Assembly (NCBI RefSeq): GCF_037890675.1
Contig: NZ_CP149574.1
Location: forward strand, 2,108,001 to 2,172,000
DNA: 64,000 nucleotides
Reading direction: 5' to 3'
Origin: Methylovirgula sp. 4M-Z18
GTDB lineage: Bacteria; Pseudomonadota; Alphaproteobacteria; Rhizobiales; Beijerinckiaceae
The number at the start of each line of letters is the position of its first letter. Position 1 is the stretch's first letter. The notes below the pieces were generated by a model. That model saw nothing but the letters and a program-made list of their open reading frames with translations, was not told the DNA's origin and searched no databases. This document shows positions 44,753 through 52,920 of this stretch, piece after piece. The position numbers and the translations under genes are program-made.

Positions 44753-46273
44753 ATGACCATGGAACCTTCTTTTGAGCTCTTCACCCGCGACTATGACGCG
44801 GGCCGCGCGACCCTCATCACGGCGACGCTCATCGCCGATCTGGAAACGCCGGTCTCAGCGTTCCTCAAATTGAAGGCGGCCCATCGCGGGCATGCGTTCT
44901 TGCTCGAATCCGTCGAAGGCGGCGCGATCCGCGGCCGGTATTCGGTGATTGGTCTCGACCCTGACCTGATCTGGCGCAGCCGAAATGGCAGAGCCGAGAT
45001 CAATCGCAAGGCCCTCGTCGATCCAAACGCTTTCACGCCCTGCGACGCGGCACCGCTCGTGTCGCTGCGCGCCCTGCTGCAGGAATCACATATCGACACC
45101 AAGCCCGGGCTGCCGCCGATGGCGGCCGGCGTATTCGGTTATCTCGGTTATGACATGGTGCGCGAAATGGAGCGCCTAGCGCCGGCCAAGCCCGATCCGA
45201 TCGGCGTGCCGGATGCCATCATGATCCGCCCGACCTTGATGGTGATCTTCGATTCCGTGCGCGACGAAATTCTGTTGGTCTCGCCCGTCTATCCGCAAGC
45301 CGGCACTGCCGCGAGGGCGGCTTACGAGCGGGCGCAGGAGCGGCTGGAAGCGGCGATCGACGTTCTGGAGGGTCCCCTCGCCCATACGACGCCTCCGGCC
45401 GATCCCAATCTGCTGGCGGCGCCGCCGGTCTCCAACACAACCGAAGCCGAATTCATGGCTATGGTCGACCGCGCCAAGGAATACATCCGCGCCGGAGATA
45501 TTTTCCAGGTGGTCCTATCGCAGCGCTTCACCTCTCCGTTCGAATTGTCGGCCTTCGCGCTTTATCGCGCGTTGCGGCGCGTCAATCCCTCCCCTTACCT
45601 CTGCTATCTCGATTTCGACACCTTCCAGATCGTCGTCTCCAGCCCGGAGATTCTGGTACGGGTACGCGACGGGGCGGTCACGATCCGGCCGATCGCCGGC
45701 ACAAGGCCGCGCGGCAAAACGAATACCGAGGACGAGGCGCTCGCAACGGATCTTCTCGCCGACCCAAAGGAACGGGCCGAGCATTTGATGTTGCTGGATC
45801 TTGGCCGCAACGATGTCGGCCGGGTGGCCAAAATCGGCTCGGTCGAGGTGACGGACCGCTTCTTTATCGAACGGTACAGCCACGTCATGCACATCGTCTC
45901 GAACGTGCAGGGCGTGCTGGACCCCAAGCATGACATGCTCAGCGCGCTTGTCGCGGGCTTTCCCGCCGGAACCGTGTCCGGCGCGCCGAAAGTGCGGGCG
46001 ATGGAGATCATCGACGAACTCGAGAAGGACAAGCGCGGCATTTATGCCGGCTGCATCGGCTATTTCGGCGCGAACGGCGATATGGACACCTGCATCGTGC
46101 TGCGCACCTCCGTCGTCAAGGACGGGCAGATGCACGTGCAGGCCGGGGCCGGCATCGTCTACGACAGCGTTCCCATGTCGGAACAACGCGAATGCATCAA
46201 CAAGTCGCAAGCCTTGTTTCGCGCGGCCGAAGAGGCGGTGCGCTTTGCAACGCGCGCACGGCGCGGCCAATAG
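44753..46273 (+). CDS. trpE: Anthranilate synthase component I
   Basis: A protein of 506 residues of the chorismate-binding family. The N-terminal feedback site holds LLES in HAFLLESVEGGAIRGRYSVI. The catalytic domain shows PIAGTRPRGKTNTEDEALA and LLDLGRNDVGRVAKIGSVEV. It makes anthranilate from chorismate with the glutaminase TrpG, which is not in this window. In related genomes trpG/trpD usually follow; here the next gene is a convergent tgt, so the operon has been split. No leader peptide or attenuator lies upstream, since trpE begins 5 bases after the chaperone gene. Confidence 0.95.
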   Translation: MTMEPSFELFTRDYDAGRATLITATLIADLETPVSAFLKLKAAHRGHAFLLESVEGGAIRGRYSVIGLDPDLIWRSRNGRAEINRKALVDPNAFTPCDAAPLVSLRALLQESHIDTKPGLPPMAAGVFGYLGYDMVREMERLAPAKPDPIGVPDAIMIRPTLMVIFDSVRDEILLVSPVYPQAGTAARAAYERAQERLEAAIDVLEGPLAHTTPPADPNLLAAPPVSNTTEAEFMAMVDRAKEYIRAGDIFQVVLSQRFTSPFELSAFALYRALRRVNPSPYLCYLDFDTFQIVVSSPEILVRVRDGAVTIRPIAGTRPRGKTNTEDEALATDLLADPKERAEHLMLLDLGRNDVGRVAKIGSVEVTDRFFIERYSHVMHIVSNVQGVLDPKHDMLSALVAGFPAGTVSGAPKVRAMEIIDELEKDKRGIYAGCIGYFGANGDMDTCIVLRTSVVKDGQMHVQAGAGIVYDSVPMSEQRECINKSQALFRAAEEAVRFATRARRGQ

Positions 46274-46319
46274 GACGCATCGGCCCAAAACAATGAAAAT
46301 CAAATCGCTTAAGAATAGA

Positions 46320-46349
46320 CAAAAAAGAGTCGTCATTTTTCGGCGACTC
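46320..46349 (-). terminator. Rho-independent terminator, minus strand
   Basis: On the minus strand GAGTCG and CGACTC pair around an 11-base loop and run into six T residues (A run at 46321-46326 on the plus strand). The nearest upstream minus-strand gene, tgt, ends about 400 bases away. Confidence 0.65.
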
Positions 46350-46588
46350 CGGAACATGATCTAAATGTGACAAAAGTGCTCTTTTTTTTAGCAATCACTG
46401 ACTAAACAGGTGACAGAATGCAGCATCTCGGTTAAAAACCGCACACAGCACATTGCTAGCGACAAAGATTGCAGCTGCGCTGTTGCAAACCAAGTCTTGG
46501 GAGGGACTCTCTTCCAGCGCGGCCAACAAGGCTGGGCGCGTGTCGAATGCGCGCTGCAAACCCGCGGAAGAGTTTGATGGAGACCTAT

Positions 46589-46622
46589 GGCAAGGCCGGA
46601 CGAGCGTCCGCCTTGCTTTTTT
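46589..46622 (+). terminator. Rho-independent terminator, plus strand
   Basis: GCAAGG-C-CGGAC (46590-46601) pairs with GTCCG-CCTTGC (46606-46616) around a 4-base loop with one bulged C, followed by six T residues. It lies about 315 bases after the trpE stop. Confidence 0.8.
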
Positions 46623-46753
46623 GTTGCCGATTTCGTGCTCGGCAGGTGCGCGACGCGCCCTTAAAGCTGCGATTGCAAGAATTGACCGAACCTTATGGCC
46701 GAGCGGTACAATTTCCCTTGCTCGAGACCGGATCGCCCCCGCGCGGAACGCCG

Positions 46754-47893
46754 TCACGGTTGCAGCGGCGTTAGATCGCCCCGCTCCCATCCAGCCTTGG
46801 TGTCCGCCACATATTGCTTGTAGGTGCCGGCGGCGATGGCGGCGCGCGCGCCGGCCATCAGGTCCTGGTAATAGGCGAGGTTGATCGACGTCAGGAGCAT
46901 CATGCCCAAGATCTCGCCCGCCTTCATCAGGTGATGCAGATAGGCGCGCGAATAGGTGCGGGTCGCCGCCCATCGGGACTCTTCGTCGATCGGCCGCGGA
47001 TCGTCGGCGTGACGGGCATTCAAAAGATTGATCTTGCCATAGCGGCTATAGGCGAGGCCGTGCCGCCCGGCCCGCGTCGGCATGACGCAATCGAACATGT
47101 CGACCCCCCGCGCGACGCTTTCCAAGAGATCGTCCGGCGTCCCGACCCCCATGAGATAACGCTGCTTGTCCTCCGGCAGGTGGGGCATGACCTCTTCGAT
47201 CATCGCCAGCATCACGTCCTGCGGCTCCCCGACGGCGAGGCCGCCGATTGAATAGCCGTGGAACGGCATGTCGCTCAGGGCCTTCGCGCTTTCGACACGT
47301 AAGGTCCGGACCGCGCCGCCTTGCACGATCCCGTGAATCGCCCGCCCCGGCTGGTGGCCGAAGGCCTTGAGCGAGCGCTCCGCCCAGCGCAACGACAAAC
47401 GCATGGCACGGGCCGCCTCCTCGTCCGAACAGGGCAATTTCACGCATTCGTCGAGTTGCATCTGAATGTCGGACCCCAGCAGCCGCTGGATCTCGATGGA
47501 ACGCTCCGGCGTCAGCTCGAATTTGCGGCCGTCGATATGCGACTGGAAGGTAACGCCGTTCTCGTCCAACTTGCGCAATTTGGCGAGCGACATCACTTGA
47601 AAGCCGCCGGAATCGGTCAGAATCGGCTGTTGCCAGTTCATGAATGTGTGCAGGCCGCCAAGCGCGGCCACCCGCTCGGCGCCGGGGCGCAGCATGAGGT
47701 GATAGACATTGCCAAGAACGACATCTGCACCAAGCTGCCGCACCTCTTCGGGGTGCATCGCCTTGACGGTGGCCGCGGTGCCGACAGGCATAAACGCCGG
47801 CGTGCGGATGGTGCCGCGAGGCGTCGAAATCGCGCCGGTACGGGCTGCACCGTCGGTTTTGTGGACGGAAAAGGAAAAGAGAGGATCGGTCAT
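46754..47893 (-). CDS. tgt: tRNA-guanine transglycosylase lacking the zinc-site cysteines
   Basis: A protein of 379 residues that swaps preQ1 for guanine at position 34 of GUN-anticodon tRNAs. The catalytic Asp sites are kept in [11 protein letters not shown] and [14 protein letters not shown]. Near residue 308 the usual zinc motif ECxCxxC before YSRAYLHHL reads [19 protein letters not shown], so all three cysteines are missing while the His remains. Either this lineage folds without zinc or the enzyme is altered. The ATG at 47893 gives the family's normal N-terminus; a longer frame to 47980 adds unrelated residues. Confidence 0.92.
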   Translation of the reverse strand: MTDPLFSFSVHKTDGAARTGAISTPRGTIRTPAFMPVGTAATVKAMHPEEVRQLGADVVLGNVYHLMLRPGAERVAALGGLHTFMNWQQPILTDSGGFQVMSLAKLRKLDENGVTFQSHIDGRKFELTPERSIEIQRLLGSDIQMQLDECVKLPCSDEEAARAMRLSLRWAERSLKAFGHQPGRAIHGIVQGGAVRTLRVESAKALSDMPFHGYSIGGLAVGEPQDVMLAMIEEVMPHLPEDKQRYLMGVGTPDDLLESVARGVDMFDCVMPTRAGRHGLAYSRYGKINLLNARHADDPRPIDEESRWAATRTYSRAYLHHLMKAGEILGMMLLTSINLAYYQDLMAGARAAIAAGTYKQYVADTKAGWERGDLTPLQP

Positions 47894-48057
47894 AGGGCTC
47901 GAATGTTGTTTCGCGCTTGTAGCGTGGAGCCGATGGGAAAGACAACTGGACAGCGGAAGGCAACCTCGTGAAGGCCCCAATGTTATCCCGCGCTCAGAGC
48001 CGCGCGGCGCGTGTTTTATTTATTATGTGCCCAATAGATCAGTTCAGTAGGTGCGGC

Positions 48058-49137
48058 CTAACGCGACAAATTATAGATCTCAGCCTGAATGAGAGCGCGG
48101 TCCGGATCGGTTTCTGGCGTGAGCGCCAGGCCGCGCCGGAAGTCGTCCAGCGCGGCGGCTTTATTGGGTATATCGATATAAGCCTCGCCGCGCATCAAGT
48201 AGGCGAGCGGTCGCTCGCCATCGAGCGCGATCGCCCGGGTAAGGTCCTTGATCGCTTGGTCCGGCTGGTGCATTTTTATATATGACACACCACGATTCAG
48301 ATAGGCCACAGCATAGTTGCGATCCAATTCGATAGACTTGGTCAGATCCTGGATCGCCTGACCATACTCTTCCATCATGTTGTAGGCGTCGCCGCGATTG
48401 TTGAACGCGGTGGCGGACTGGGGATCGAGCGTGATGGCCTGGGTGAAATCATCGACAGCGCTCTGAGGCTGACCATGTGCCATTCGGTCCGTGCCACGGC
48501 CGGTATAAGCCGCGAAGAGGTTGAGTTTCAACACCGGGGCGGCATCTGGGTTCAGCGCGACCGCCTTTTTGAGGTCCGCGACCGCCTGATCATATTTCCC
48601 TTCCGCGAGATAGCCATTGCCGCGGCCGCTGTAGGCCTCGTAACTATCCGGCACGACGGCGAGAATCTTGCTCATATAGGCGATCTTGGCTTCATGGTCG
48701 CCCCTTGCTTCTGCGACCAGGCCCATAACGTAGAATGTTTCGGGATCGCCTTTCTGGTTCAGCGCCGATGCTTTCTGGAGATCTGCGTCCGCCTTGTCCA
48801 GCTGGTGTTGCATAAGCTCCGCCATCGCACGGCCAGTATATGCGGGATAAAAGCTGGGATCGAGCTTCAGCGCCTCGGTGAAATCTGCTGTCGCTGTGGC
48901 CGGTTGCGCCAACTGAATCGTGCCGGCGGTCGTGTAAGCCTCGACACGATCCGCGACCGGCGCGGCGGAGTTTTGGCTCACGCGACGGCAGGCTGGGAGC
49001 GCGACGTCAGGCCCGGCCATATCCCGGCAGGCGGCGAGGTCGTTCGCAGCGCCTGTCTGCGCCGCCGCTGGTTGGGCGAAGGCAATGCCGACAAGGATCG
49101 CCAAATGCGTGGCGCAATATGAACGGGTGATAGGCAT
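48058..49137 (-). CDS. Secreted TPR-repeat protein
   Basis: A protein of 359 residues. A signal peptide (ATHLAILVGIAFAQPAAAQ) is followed by a Cys-containing segment (CRDMAGPDVALPACRRVSQN) and about six tetratricopeptide repeats, such as AYSGRGNGYLAEGKYDQAVA and AFNNRGDAYNMMEEYGQAIQ. It should be a periplasmic protein-protein scaffold. The two cysteines before the repeats may form a disulfide. The start at 49137 gives a clean signal peptide; the frame extends to 49371 without need. Its partners are unknown. Confidence 0.85.
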   Translation of the reverse strand: MPITRSYCATHLAILVGIAFAQPAAAQTGAANDLAACRDMAGPDVALPACRRVSQNSAAPVADRVEAYTTAGTIQLAQPATATADFTEALKLDPSFYPAYTGRAMAELMQHQLDKADADLQKASALNQKGDPETFYVMGLVAEARGDHEAKIAYMSKILAVVPDSYEAYSGRGNGYLAEGKYDQAVADLKKAVALNPDAAPVLKLNLFAAYTGRGTDRMAHGQPQSAVDDFTQAITLDPQSATAFNNRGDAYNMMEEYGQAIQDLTKSIELDRNYAVAYLNRGVSYIKMHQPDQAIKDLTRAIALDGERPLAYLMRGEAYIDIPNKAAALDDFRRGLALTPETDPDRALIQAEIYNLSR

Positions 49138-49253
49138 TGAACAGATCCGTCGCAAAAGCCGCTCGCAAAACAATACTTTTGCAATAGATTTCCGCAACAC
49201 GAAAGCACTGGAGATTTCCGCCGACGACCAAGTTATCGCAAAAGTCAGGTAGG

Positions 49254-49901
49254 CTATGCCACGACAAACACGCCGGCCATTTGCGGCTCGGCGCGCGCCG
49301 AGGTGCCGAAATCGACAATGGGATATTCGGCGACGAGTTGCAGCCTCGAGCGGGGCAAATCGGCGCGCCACGGATCACCGATCAAGACGTCGACGTGCGC
49401 GTTGAGACATCGGTCGAGAAATGGCAGGACGCGCTCGGCAAGCTCCGGCGCATAGAAGAGATCGCCGATCAGAATCAGATCGACCGCCGGCGGGGGGCCA
49501 TCCAGCATGTCGCCCTGGATGATGGCCATGGTCGCGTCGTTCAGCGCCGCATTGAGCGCAGCTGCCGTCATCGCATATTTATCGATATCGGCAGCGACCA
49601 CCTCGCCGGCACCGGCCTTCGCCGCGGCAATGGCGACGAGGCCGGAACCGGTGCCGAGATCGAGAACTTTCCGGCCAGCGACCACCTCGGGATGGTCGCG
49701 AACATAATGCGCAAGCACAAGTCCCCCGCCCCATACATAGGCCCAGTACGGCGTGCCGAACCCTTCCTCATCTTGCTCGGCAAGACGCCACAGCCCGCTT
49801 TTCGGCCCGGCCCGGTGCAGACGGATGGAGGGAAGCGAAGGCACCGGCACAACGGGAAAATGTGTGCGGATGAGTTGCGCGATATGGGAGTCCAAAGCCA
49901 T
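49254..49901 (-). CDS. Class I SAM-dependent methyltransferase
   Basis: A protein of 215 residues. The SAM-binding motif is KVLDLGTGSGLVAIAAAKAG near residue 78, followed by acidic AADIDKYA and a post-motif LILIGDLFY. The pattern resembles the METTL21/Nnt1-type protein methyltransferases (NFxLY- or DLFY-like motif), so a protein lysine target is plausible but unproven. It lies between the TPR gene and queA on the same strand; the usual queA-tgt adjacency is interrupted by these two genes. Confidence 0.85.
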   Translation of the reverse strand: MALDSHIAQLIRTHFPVVPVPSLPSIRLHRAGPKSGLWRLAEQDEEGFGTPYWAYVWGGGLVLAHYVRDHPEVVAGRKVLDLGTGSGLVAIAAAKAGAGEVVAADIDKYAMTAAALNAALNDATMAIIQGDMLDGPPPAVDLILIGDLFYAPELAERVLPFLDRCLNAHVDVLIGDPWRADLPRSRLQLVAEYPIVDFGTSARAEPQMAGVFVVA

Positions 49902-49932
49902 GCGCGCAATATCAGCGCGCAGTTCATCTTGT

Positions 49933-51003
49933 CTAGGCGCGCATCAGCAAACACGCGTCTCCGTAGGAGTAAAATCGATAGTCGTTCGCCACTGCGTGCG
50001 CGTAAGCCACCTTCATCGTCTCCAGCCCGGAAAATGCCGACACCAGCATGAACAGGGTCGAGCGCGGCAAATGGAAATTGGTCATCAGGATATCCACCGC
50101 CCGGAAGCGGTAGCCGGGCGTGATGAAAATGCTTGTGTCGCCAGCAAAGGGCCGGATTTCGCCCGCCGCGCTCGCGGCGCTTTCGAGAATGCGCAGTGAC
50201 GTTGTACCGATCGTTACAATTCGCGCGCCATTGGCGCGCGCTGCGTTAAGCGCGGTGGCGACCTCGGGGGTGACGACGCCGAATTCTGCATGCATTTGGT
50301 GCGCGTCGGTATCGTCCACCTTCACCGGCAGAAACGTCCCGGCCCCGACATGCAGCGTCACGCGATGGACGGCGACGCCCTTGGCCTCGACACGGGCGAG
50401 CAATTCCGGCGTGAAATGCAATCCCGCGGTCGGCGCGGCGACGGCGCCCGTCTCGCGCGCGAACATGGTCTGATAATCGGCAAGATCCCCGGCATCGTCC
50501 GGGCGCTTGGAGGCGATGTAGGGCGGCAAGGGCATGTGCCCCGCCTGCACGATGGCATCGTCCAATGCGCCGCCGGAAAGATCGAATGCGAAAAGGACCT
50601 CGCCCCCTTCCGTCTTCTCGACCACCTGCGCATCGAGCCGGCCGAGGAAGCACGCATTGCTATCCTCGCCGAACTGCACGCGCTCGCCGACCTTCAGCTT
50701 CTTTGCCGGCCGCACGAAGGCCCGCCAGAGATGGGCGCCCTCGCGCTTGTGCAGCAGAGCTTCGATTCTCGCGACGGCGTCGCCGCGCCGGCGGATACCG
50801 TAAAGACGCGCCGGCAAGACGCGCGTGTCGTTGACGACCAGTGCGTCGCCTGGGCGCAGGAAATCGGGCAGATCGCCGACATGGTGATCGCTCAAAGCGC
50901 CATCGGGGGCGACGACAAGGAGTTTCGCTGCTTCGCGTGGCACCATAGGGCGCAGCGCAATGCGATCTTCCGGCAGTTCGAAATCAAAGAGATCGACGCG
51001 CAT
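49933..51003 (-). CDS. queA: S-adenosylmethionine:tRNA ribosyltransferase-isomerase
   Basis: A protein of 356 residues, normal length. It begins [20 protein letters not shown] and has [24 protein letters not shown] and [14 protein letters not shown], the classical QueA motifs. It transfers the ribosyl part of SAM to preQ1 on tRNA to make epoxyqueuosine, acting after Tgt. Both genes are on the minus strand, consistent with joint function although 2 kb apart. Confidence 0.95.
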   Translation of the reverse strand: MRVDLFDFELPEDRIALRPMVPREAAKLLVVAPDGALSDHHVGDLPDFLRPGDALVVNDTRVLPARLYGIRRRGDAVARIEALLHKREGAHLWRAFVRPAKKLKVGERVQFGEDSNACFLGRLDAQVVEKTEGGEVLFAFDLSGGALDDAIVQAGHMPLPPYIASKRPDDAGDLADYQTMFARETGAVAAPTAGLHFTPELLARVEAKGVAVHRVTLHVGAGTFLPVKVDDTDAHQMHAEFGVVTPEVATALNAARANGARIVTIGTTSLRILESAASAAGEIRPFAGDTSIFITPGYRFRAVDILMTNFHLPRSTLFMLVSAFSGLETMKVAYAHAVANDYRFYSYGDACLLMRA

Positions 51004-51053
51004 CAGGATCGAACGTGGCAGGCCGCGGGCTCAACGCCCGCGGCCATTTGCCA

Positions 51054-51509
51054 TTAGCTCAGAGTTGCTTTCACGATGCTGTCGGGATCTCGCACCGGCT
51101 CGCCGCGCTTGATCTTGTCGACATTCTCCATGCCCGAGACGACTTCGCCCCACACCGTATATTGCCGGTCGAGGAAGCGCGCGTCCTTGAAGCAGATGAA
51201 GAACTGCGAGTTCGCGGAATTGGGGTTCTGGGCGCGGGCCATGGAGACCGTGCCACGCACGTGCGGCTCGGCGTTGAACTCGGCCTTCAAGTCCGGATAT
51301 TTCGAGCCGCCAGTGCCGGTGCCGTGCGGGCAGCCGGTCTGGGCCATGAAGCCTTCGATCACGCGGTGAAAGACAATCCCGTCATAGAAGCCTTCCGACA
51401 CGAGCTTCTTGATATGGTCGACGTGGTTCGGCGCCAAATCGGGGCGCATTTTGATGACGACTGGGCCCTTGGTGGTTTCCAGCGTCAGAGTATTGCCAGC
51501 TTCGCTCAT
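51054..51509 (-). CDS. Cyclophilin-type peptidyl-prolyl isomerase, cytoplasmic
   Basis: A compact cyclophilin of 151 residues with the catalytic Arg in FHRVIEGFMAQTG and the substrate-site FFICFKDARFLDRQYTVWGE. No signal peptide is present, so it acts in the cytoplasm. The ATG at 51509 has GAGGAC just upstream and is the family's normal start; the frame runs open to 51632 with no homology. It is followed by queA and preceded by a secreted cyclophilin, probably an old tandem duplication. Confidence 0.92.
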   Translation of the reverse strand: MSEAGNTLTLETTKGPVVIKMRPDLAPNHVDHIKKLVSEGFYDGIVFHRVIEGFMAQTGCPHGTGTGGSKYPDLKAEFNAEPHVRGTVSMARAQNPNSANSQFFICFKDARFLDRQYTVWGEVVSGMENVDKIKRGEPVRDPDSIVKATLS

Positions 51510-51636
51510 CGAGTGTCCTCGTTTTTCCAAAAAAGATGCGCCCCGCAATAGACCATGCGGGGCGCGCGGTAAATGGGAAATGGGCGGCCAGTTAATGCGG
51601 CCAGGGGTACGGGATGAAACCGGGCGGAGCATTTTT

Positions 51637-51669
51637 CGGCCGGCAAGGCTACCTGCCTTGCCCCGGCCG
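51637..51669. repeat. Strong GC-rich hairpin between the two cyclophilin genes
   Basis: CGGCCGGCAAGG (51637-51648) pairs with CCTTG-CC-CCGGCCG (51656-51669) around a 7-base loop. No T run follows on the minus strand, so it is not a standard terminator. It may protect the upstream cyclophilin transcript from decay. Confidence 0.5.
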
Positions 51670-51686
51670 GGGCGCGCCCTCCCGAA

Positions 51687-52232
51687 TTACTTGGCCGCCA
51701 TCTGCATTTTCACGATTTTATCCGGATTGGTGACGGCGCCATTGTCGTCCTCGCTGCCCTTCTTGATCTTGTCGACCACATCCATACCGGACGTGACTTC
51801 ACCGACCACGGTGTATTTACCGTTGAGGAAGGGAGCCTCGGCAAAGCAGATGAAGAATTGCGAATTGGCCGAGTCGGGACTCTCGGCACGAGCCATGCCA
51901 ACGGTACCGCGTTTGAACGGCGTCGAGGAAAACTCTGCCGGAATATCGGGCAGATCCGAACCGCCCGTGCCATCGCCTTTCGGGTCGCCGGTCTGGGCCA
52001 TGAAACCGGGAATGACGCGGTGGAACTTCAGGCCATTATAGAAGCCGCGACTGGTGAGCGTCTTGATTTGCGCCACATGCTTGGGGGCGAGATCGGGACG
52101 CAAACGAATAATGACGCGCCCATCCTTGGTATCGAGATAGACGGTATTGGACAAATCGTCGGCGGATGCCCGTGTTGCGACAAGACCAAGGGCAAGCGCC
52201 CCGCTGAGGGCTTCGCGGCGGGAAATGGTCAT
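51687..52232 (-). CDS. Cyclophilin-type peptidyl-prolyl isomerase, exported
   Basis: A protein of 181 residues. The N-terminus SRREALSGALALGLVATRAS has a twin-arginine-like RR and a hydrophobic stretch, so export to the periplasm is likely. The cyclophilin core has FHRVIPGFMAQTGDPKGDGT and FFICFAEAPFLNGKYTVVGE. It differs from the neighbouring cytoplasmic copy by the signal and a short C-terminal extension. The ATG at 52232 follows GAGAGGA. It is 13 bases from coaD on the same strand. Confidence 0.9.
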   Translation of the reverse strand: MTISRREALSGALALGLVATRASADDLSNTVYLDTKDGRVIIRLRPDLAPKHVAQIKTLTSRGFYNGLKFHRVIPGFMAQTGDPKGDGTGGSDLPDIPAEFSSTPFKRGTVGMARAESPDSANSQFFICFAEAPFLNGKYTVVGEVTSGMDVVDKIKKGSEDDNGAVTNPDKIVKMQMAAK

Positions 52233-52245
52233 CAAGGATCCTCTC

Positions 52246-52746
52246 TCATTTTTGGAATTTGGCGGCGAGCGCGGCTGCAACATTGGCCGGCACGAAAGAC
52301 GACACGTCGCCACCAAGATGGGCGATTTGCCGTACCAGCGTGGCCGTAATGTGACGAACACCGGGGGAGGCTGGCAAAAACACCGTATGCACATGCGGCT
52401 CGAGCGCCGCATTCATGCCGGCCATGCTCATCTCATAATCGAAATCAGCGCTGTCGCGCAGGCCCCGCACGATAATGCCGGCGCCGAAACGTTTCGCGGC
52501 GTCGATCGCGAGGTCGTCGAAGGTCACGACGTCGAGTTCGCAGGCCGCAGCCTTGGCCACCGGTTCCAGCGCCGCCCGCAGCAAGGCTTGGCGTTCGGCG
52601 ACAGTAAAGATCGGCGATTTGCCGGGGTGCACGCCAATCCCCACGACCACTTTGTCGCAGAGGAACGCCGCATTTTGCAGCACATCCAGATGCCCGTTGG
52701 TGACGGGGTCAAATGAGCCCGTGTAGAAGGCGATTCGTTTGGTCAT
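52246..52746 (-). CDS. coaD: Phosphopantetheine adenylyltransferase
   Basis: A protein of 166 residues. The nucleotidyltransferase motif is [17 protein letters not shown] near the start (TxGH type), and ISSTLVR of other CoaD enzymes is here [10 protein letters not shown] near residue 135. It performs the penultimate step of coenzyme A synthesis. It lies between gyrA and the exported cyclophilin, the order typical of Hyphomicrobiales. Confidence 0.95.
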   Translation of the reverse strand: MTKRIAFYTGSFDPVTNGHLDVLQNAAFLCDKVVVGIGVHPGKSPIFTVAERQALLRAALEPVAKAAACELDVVTFDDLAIDAAKRFGAGIIVRGLRDSADFDYEMSMAGMNAALEPHVHTVFLPASPGVRHITATLVRQIAHLGGDVSSFVPANVAAALAAKFQK

Positions 52747-52920
52747 TGCCCCCGTCAGCTCCCTTAGGCGATGATTTTAGCCGAATTGCATTATCCGGCC
52801 TTTGCGGCACAGCATCAAGGCGCGCGCTGAGTTTGCACGCTGCTCTGCAGATTGGGAGTTGTGCCGCAGGCTCGGCGCCTTCTTTTGGACCGGTGACGAT
52901 GGCGAGACGGTCAAGCCCGC

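Larger units (their letters stand above)
46274..46753. other. Gap with two opposed terminators, possible small RNA locus
   Basis: About 480 bases between the converging trpE and tgt genes, with no convincing reading frame. It contains a plus-strand intrinsic terminator at 46589-46622 and a minus-strand one at 46320-46349, each 300-400 bases beyond the nearest stop codon. Between them are several short inverted repeats (for example CGGTTAAAAACCG near 46430). This would suit a small RNA on either strand, but no known RNA family is recognised. Confidence 0.4.

Noticed and set aside
46395-46973. Minus-strand frame overlapping the 3' end of tgt
   Set aside because: The first half lies inside tgt in another frame, and the second half has no protein-like pattern.
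51637-51669. Hairpin between the cyclophilins as an intrinsic terminator
   Set aside because: The stem is strong, but on the minus strand it is followed by A residues, not T.
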